NCBI GenBank assembly: GCA_023853785.1
Contig: JAJIRX010000119.1
Coordinates: 1 to 28,122 of the forward strand
Reading direction: 5' to 3'
Length of the DNA stretch: 28,122 nt
Origin: Psilocybe azurescens
Lineage: Eukaryota > Basidiomycota > Agaricomycetes > Agaricales > Agrocybaceae
Numbering within the stretch: position 1 is the first letter of the stretch; each line of letters opens with the position of its first letter. Positions 22,913 to 28,122 of the stretch are shown piece by piece. The position numbers and the translations under genes are program-made. The notes beneath the pieces are model-generated. The model was not told where the DNA came from, ran no database searches, and saw only the letters and a list, made by a program, of their open reading frames with translations.

Positions 22913-25900
22913 ATGTCTCTCTCATGGCACCAGCGGAAAAACCGGTTGGCGTTGTTGCTCAAAACCGAGGGAGACGACGATGCAGAAGGACTGGCACTTG
23001 ATCGTCTTATGCATGGTCAGAGCGTGATTGGGAAGACAGGTGAGCTTGCGGCGAATCAGAAGTTAGAGTATCAGAACCTCATGAGGTCGATAGCCAAGAC
23101 AACGGAGATCGACGCTTTACGATTCAAAGATAGAGAATTGGACGTTGTTGGAACACTGGAGTATGGTCAATTTGGCGTGGTATGGTCTGTTGTTTCGTTT
23201 ATCTCTCATTTGCTCATCAATTTTTGTTGGCATGCAGATTGATGTTGTTACATGCAAATTGGACAACTGCGTCTATGTGCGCAAATCGATCCAGAAGAAA
23301 TTTGCTTTACGGACGAGAGATGTTCGTATTGCTACTTATACAAGCATGGTCAATGGTCTGAACTTGATATCGTAGCAATGTTCTCCTCAATTCGAACGAG
23401 ATATTCTTCTTCAAGCTTTGAAATCCGATACACCTTGGGTTCCGCACCTTCTCTGTGCATTTCAAACTCCAACACATCTAAGTCTTGTCATGGATTACGC
23501 AGAAGGTGGTACTCTTTGGGACGTTCTTGAATCAAGTCCTCACGACGGTCGGGTGCTCGAGTCCGATATGATGTGGTGGATTCCTCAAATCATCAGCGCA
23601 ATCCATTGGTGCCATCTGCAGGGTTTCGTACATCGGTACGTTCCACTGACTCCAGAAGTCGTCTCATCTGATGTTCGATATAGAGATATCAAACCCCACA
23701 ATTTTGTCTTGACGCCAGATGCACATATCCAACTCATTGATTTTGGGTCTTCTGCTCCTCTGCTACCTCCCAATCCAGATGGAAGTCAACTCATTGTCAA
23801 GCGATATTGCCTCGTTCCGTGCGGCACATGTGATTACATATCTCCCGAGATTCTGCAGGCGCATGAAGAAGCTCTTGTAGCGCTGGAGATGGAGGATGAA
23901 GACGAACCTGTAAAATTCGGAAACTCGAAGGAGACAGAAGGATATGGCGTTGAGACAGATTGGTGGAGTCTGGGTGCGATGCTTTACGAAATGGTATACG
24001 GCGTTGCCCCATTCTTTGCGAACGACATCAGGCAGACATATAGCAGGATCATGAACCATGAGGTAGCTTTTATTTGCCATGAAATCTAGTCCACATACTA
24101 ACTATTTCTTCTCTTCAAGAAAAGTCTACGGTTCGATCAAAAGGTGGACATCTCACACGAATATCAACATTTTTACGTCGGTGAGGACTTTGCACATGGA
24201 CTGTGAATTGTATACTTACAACTGCTTTTAAGGTTACTAACACATGCAAAACAACGTCTAGGTCGTCGAAACGTAATGGAGATCACAGATCATCCACTAT
24301 TCGATGGAGTTAACTGGTCAACTCTTTCAAACGGTACGATTATTTCATCATGACCGCTTCTTGTGCTAAAAACTATTTTCACCGCAGAACCAGCGCCGTC
24401 AGGCTTGCATCTTCCTCAATTTACTTACACCACACCTGAACAACCTGCGCAACCTGATGCCGCACTTACAGATCAACCACATGATGATTCCGCGTCACTC
24501 TCCCAAGGGTTTGCCTTCTGCATTTTTTCAGCCATCCACAGTGTTTCACCTGGACTATCCGTCTTGCGGCCTAGTCCAGGATCAGGATCCAATCATCTTA
24601 ATGCCTCCCTTGCCGCTTCATGGAAGGACACCTCAAACTCAGCGTCCAGCTTCATCGGATTTTCTTGGGGCCCTAGAAAGACGCCTTTCCTGATGAACTC
24701 CCTGATGCTCAATCAGTGCCATATGTCAACGAAGACTCAAAACCGCAACCAACACCTCGGCCTCTCATACGCACTCCTTTACGATCACAGCAACCACATC
24801 AGACGCCTGTAGCCTCCAACCACACTCATCACACGCTTTCCGTTCCACCGACTTGGGGCCCTGGTGCTTTTTCTACTCCTGGCCCCTTTCACGCGTTCAG
24901 CACACCTGTCAAGGCTTACGCACTCTCCCCGTATGGTACGCTTCCGCGGACGAGCACAATACGTCGCACGGCGCCACGACGCAACGTTTCGGATCGTGAA
25001 GCGATGAAACAGCTCGTCGACTGCGTTGGCATGAGTGCGCGGAAGAAGGTGATGGAGAGCGGGAGAAAACCGAGGCTCTTGAGCATATTCGGCAGCAAAA
25101 GCAGCGGCTCGGGGCGACGCGGCTCTGCGTCTGCTGGAACTGGGACTATGGGCAAAGGCACAGACGGAACGACGAGGAAGGAGCTGCGGTTCAACCGGTT
25201 CACGACCCCCATTCCGCGCCCAGATTATAGCGGGGCGAGCTCGCTAGCACGCTCCGCGGTCCTTCCAGAGCCCAAATTTGTTATTGATGAAAACAACGAC
25301 ACCTCCGATATCTACTGCCATCCTTCTCAGCAAATGTACATGCAGGACGCAGATCGGTATGCGTCCTCAGAAACCACCGATTCCGAGGGCGACGGGCCCC
25401 CAGTCCGAGTCCGAGTCCACGCCCAGGGTCTGCGATGTCGATGATGTCTATGTCGAGAAGAAGCGCTACTCCGACTGTCAGTGGATATTTCAGTGCGACA
25501 GGGACTTTGAGCGGTATTGGCAGCAGGAGGAGGTCAGGCTCAGGCTCGAATTTGGTCCCGTTGGGAGATCGCAGTGTCACTGCCACGATGACGACGACGA
25601 GCAGTGGATTGCTCAGCATTCCTTCAGCCGGTGCTATGAATTTGGAGTTCAAGATCGGGAAGCCGCCGCCACCACCACCACCGTTTTTGTCGTCGTTGTC
25701 AGTAGTGGGCGTCGCTGTGCCCCTACCTGCGAAGATGAATGAACGGGCGTTTTCCGAGTCTTCGGGTGTGAAGGCGCAGGAGAAAGATGCTGATGTAGCC
25801 GTTAAGGCCCCGTTTCGTTCTTCTTCGCCGCCACCCCCGGTGCAAGGCTATCGTCGGAGGCATTCAATTGGCACAAAAAGGAATGCGAGTTTTAGTAGGC

Positions 25901-26142
25901 AAGATGTGGACATGGACGCGAGCTCAGCTGCTGAAGATGCTGAGCCTCCACAACGTACACCGTCTATTCAAACTCATCGTAGGAGACATTCGATCGGCAC
26001 GACGAACCGTGGACATAATATCACGAACCTATCTTCCAAAGAATCGTATGATGGGTTGGAGAGGAGACACGCTACTATCATGGAAGATATCGAGAATTTA
26101 GAAGACAGATTCTATGAAATTTCACGCGTTGTAGGCAACTGA
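22913..26142 (+). CDS. AGC-type protein kinase (DMPK/citron-like) with long Ser-rich tail
   Basis: Ser/Thr kinase. Exons: 22913-23179, 23238-23321, 23376-23635, 23684-24062, 24120-24180, 24233-24333, 24388-26142, about 970 codons. After an N-terminal segment ([28 protein letters not shown]) the domain shows [12 protein letters not shown] (Gly loop), [11 protein letters not shown] (ATP-binding Lys), [15 protein letters not shown] (hinge), [12 protein letters not shown] (catalytic loop, split by an intron), IDFGS (Mg-binding Asp), [12 protein letters not shown] (activation segment) and [17 protein letters not shown]. The tail is Ser/Pro/Arg-rich, with [20 protein letters not shown], two RRRHSIGT motifs (25852-25875 and 25978-26001) and an acidic, probably coiled end ([20 protein letters not shown]). 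One base is missing at 24170-24174 (T run), about 24674-24682 and 25394-25401 (GGGCCCCC). The start at 22913 is uncertain. It may act in polarity or cytokinesis, as DMPK/ROCK relatives do; that is inference. Confidence 0.85.
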
Positions 26143-26466
26143 GCGTTGCTTCTTATGTCATTTTTTAATTCTTTCCTTCCTTTTCTTTCGATCTTTTCGC
26201 GGATTCTAATCTCTCTCGTTTACTTTCAAGTCATCTAGTTGGTGTCGAGTTCGTATTATCTTTATAACGTGATTTTCTGGTATGTCTACTATTTACGACT
26301 TACGACACACTTAATTTCAAGGATATCGGAACCAAAGTCGACATCGCGAGTGCACCTTGTTAATAAGACTTGCAGAAGTCCAGTATACATGCAAAGTGAA
26401 ATATTGAGCATGAAAGCACAAGTATTTCAAAGGGTATACAAAACGAATACACACTATAAATCACAT
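26143..26466. other. 3' intergenic region between convergent genes
   Basis: Lies between the kinase stop (+) and the stop of the minus-strand secreted protein. It is T/C-rich just after the kinase (26159-26220), consistent with a 3' UTR. The open frame at 26239-26508 has no features. Confidence 0.4.
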
Positions 26467-27312
26467 TCACCAGATTCCAAAGCCAAGAAGCCCAAGTCCG
26501 CTCAGTAGTGAAATCGACACGCCCATCATTATTCCAAGCATGCCCAGTACACAACCGTCTTTCATCATCGTTGCCTCTCGCCGAATTACCCGTTACACTG
26601 GGGCTCGCTCCCCAGCGTCGTCGACGGTGTGCCAAGGATCCGGCAGACCGCTGTAGGTCGTCGTGGAGAGCGTAGTCTGCGTGTTTGCGTCTAGGTGAAT
26701 GTCCACTCGTACGCACGAGCCGGTGCCGTCGGCATTGAAGACGCATTTCTCGTCGAGGCCTGCTTGGTACGCGAGCTGCGAGCCTGAGGGAGATAGGACT
26801 GATAGCGAGCGTGTTGCATGGTACCCGCTTTTATCCTCCGCGAATGTCACTGTCAGAGTTTATAGCATGGGGAGTTTGAGAATAAAAGTCTATCCAAGAG
26901 AGATGGACGAAGACATACCTGGAATAGTTAATGGGGCACTTATGAGCGTTTCCACTGATGGCTGGGCTCCATTGGCTGCAGGGTATTGGGCAGCTAGCAA
27001 GCTCACGACGCTGTCCTGGACGTATGTTGTCTTCCCGTCTGCGCCTGTACCGATGGCTCGTACGAGTGTCGTGCCAGACTGGATGAGACTGTAGGGAAGT
27101 GAGGTAGTTGAAGTGTCCGCGGCGGTGATATGGTAAAGAGTTGCTGGTTCTGCGGCAGCACTGGCATAACCTATAGATATAGCATGTTGACCATGATCGG
27201 AATGAGATTTGTAAAGATAGAGAAATGTAATGCCTGAGCAAACCTATGGCATCTACTTACCAAATGCTAAATTGAGAAGAAAGAGCGGTATAAAACGAGT
27301 GTGGGGCTGCAT
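26467..27312 (-). CDS. Secreted/GPI-anchor-like surface protein, unknown function
   Basis: Three minus-strand exons, 27312-27261, 27170-26919 and 26849-26467, total 687 nt. The start reads MQPHTRFIPLFLLNLAFG followed by YASAAAE, a typical signal peptide with cleavage near the Ala run. The mature part includes TLYHITAADTSTTSLPYSL, YVQDSVVSLLAAQYP, VTFAEDKSGYHATRSLSVL and a pair of Cys in EKCVFNADGTGSCVRVD. The C-terminus is hydrophobic (LGMLGIMMGVSISLLSGLGF), like a GPI-attachment signal or TM anchor. The literal frame meets TAA in the run GAG CGA GCC CCA GTG TAA. One missing G in the minus-strand GGGG (forward 26610-26613) would give GASPSVTGNSARG, a Ser/Gly-rich pre-anchor spacer, with a second, opposite shift before MMKDGC restoring frame. 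The family is not recognised. Confidence 0.68.
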
Positions 27313-27677
27313 GTCGGTTTTCAGGACTCGTCCTTGAGTTCGAGCGTCGAGACGTCAAAGGCTAGTCAAAGGAGGTAGAAAAACAGGGAGGTTAGTCAAC
27401 TCACCCTGACAGTTTCAAGGTCACCTTGGGTCGACAATCTTGGGTCGAATCACATTGGATATTTCTGCGTTTCCTCGGTATCTTGGTCCCTTGCTATGGA
27501 TACTAAGAGGATTAGCCAAGAATCAATTTCTTTTGATTATCTTGCGTCATATCATCTTAACTGATCTTAGCGCATCCTGTAAAAGTAGATAAGATTGTAC
27601 GAACTATTTACACAGCCACTGTCAATGAGTGCTTGGGAAGGGTCAAGAGTTAAAACAGAAATCGATGACCACGCCAA
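27313..27677. other. Intergenic region
   Basis: No gene seen in these 365 nt. It should hold the promoter of the minus-strand secreted protein (right next to 27312) and the 3' end of the minus-strand gene to the right. Confidence 0.4.
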
Positions 27678-28122
27678 TTACCAAGAATTCTTCTGCTTCG
27701 CCCTGTTACGCTGCTTCTGTTTCTTCCTCTGGTTTTTCGTCTGCGTTCGATGGCGTTCACCATTGTTCTGATTGTTCTGGGTGCTCTCGGTATGCTCTGG
27801 GGATGCTCGGGTATGCTCGGGGCACTTTTGTTCTTTGCTGGTACTGCCTGATGAAACGGGAACAGAACTCTTCCGCGGTGAGAACTTTTCCTCCCTATAG
27901 TAGCTCAGTACCAAGTGCTCCATAACACGAGGGTCGCCTGATAGCAACAGCTGGACGATGGTCTGAGGAAAGATTATAAGAAATCCCGTTTACCAAAATG
28001 AAGGTATCGATCATCGTACTCGAATAACATCGTTGTATTGATCTTTCGCAGCCTTGTGCACTTTATTGTTCTCCTTCGCAACTTTTCTGGAAGTCCACGT
28101 AAGTAATTAAAAGAGGCAGCGG
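27678..28122 (-). CDS. 3' part of a possible Jjj1/DNAJC21-type J-protein gene (partial, runs off the window)
   Basis: On the minus strand, an exon that follows an acceptor at about 28085 reads KVAKENNKVHKAAKDQYNDV then IR, up to a gtacga donor at about 28020. The next exon starts after a cctcag acceptor at about 27964 and reads TIVQLLLSGDPRVMEHLVL. The pattern K-x-ENNK-x-x-x-AA-x-x-x-YND-x-x-R-x-x-V followed by DPR resembles the segment after the J domain of Jjj1/DNAJC21 ribosome-biogenesis co-chaperones. The C-terminus is strongly basic (TQTKNQRKKQKQRNRAKQK) and ends at TAA about 27678-27680. The J domain itself would lie beyond the window, so the assignment is tentative; a degenerate copy or an unrelated basic protein is possible. 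Confidence 0.4.

Noticed and set aside
24510..24560. A pair of compensating indels in the kinase tail giving SAFFQPSTV
   Set aside because: The alternative frame looks family-like, but the main frame is open throughout and the region is low-complexity, so the evidence is too weak.
27629..27925. Plus-strand open frame of 98 codons
   Set aside because: It is the antisense shadow of the minus-strand basic exon at 27678-27960, which has splice sites and a family-like motif.

Overview
The window reads as nuclear DNA of a mushroom-forming basidiomycete (Agaricomycetes). Genes are split by many short introns, mostly 45-75 nt, with GT..AG ends, and micro-exons occur. The recognisable proteins belong to families typical of that class: a long Ser-rich Atg13, a DMPK/citron-like AGC kinase, a DUF6533 membrane protein, an F-box protein with a Cys/coiled-coil N-terminus, and a GH1 beta-glucosidase with an agaricomycete exon pattern. 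Gene models were built by hand, by splicing exons so that phase and family motifs agree.

Layout, left to right: ATG13 (+, 637-3858); a multi-exon small membrane protein on the minus strand (about 4190-5143); a decayed F-box gene (+, about 5380-6227) that ends where a hAT-like MITE begins (about 6225-6610); two tandem salicylate-hydroxylase-like FAD monooxygenases (+, 6950-8684 and 9954-11715); a secreted GH1 beta-glucosidase with 18 exons (+, 12055-14866); a short-chain dehydrogenase/reductase (+, 15635-16876); a four-TM protein on the minus strand (17172-18106); 2.4 kb with no recognisable gene; a DUF6533 membrane protein (+, 20484-22176); an AGC kinase (+, 22913-26142); a secreted protein with a hydrophobic, GPI-like C-terminus on the minus strand (26467-27312); and the 3' part of a possible Jjj1/DNAJC21-type gene on the minus strand (27678 to beyond the window end).

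The central block (monooxygenase, monooxygenase, beta-glucosidase, SDR, all on the plus strand) could together process plant phenolic glucosides: extracellular deglucosylation, then intracellular ring hydroxylation and redox steps. This is an inference from neighbourhood and families only.

The strongest structural observation is that nearly every conserved gene is interrupted by single-base length changes. Most are one base missing, and most lie in or beside short runs of one base, while splice sites, motifs and exon lengths are otherwise intact. The tandem monooxygenases prove this internally: their central exons become identical in length (215, 69, 341, 18, 174, 90, 51 nt) once the suspected single-base errors are allowed for. 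Consensus errors of the assembly are the simplest explanation. The F-box gene is different: it has two in-frame TGA codons and a probable transposon insertion, so it looks truly dead.
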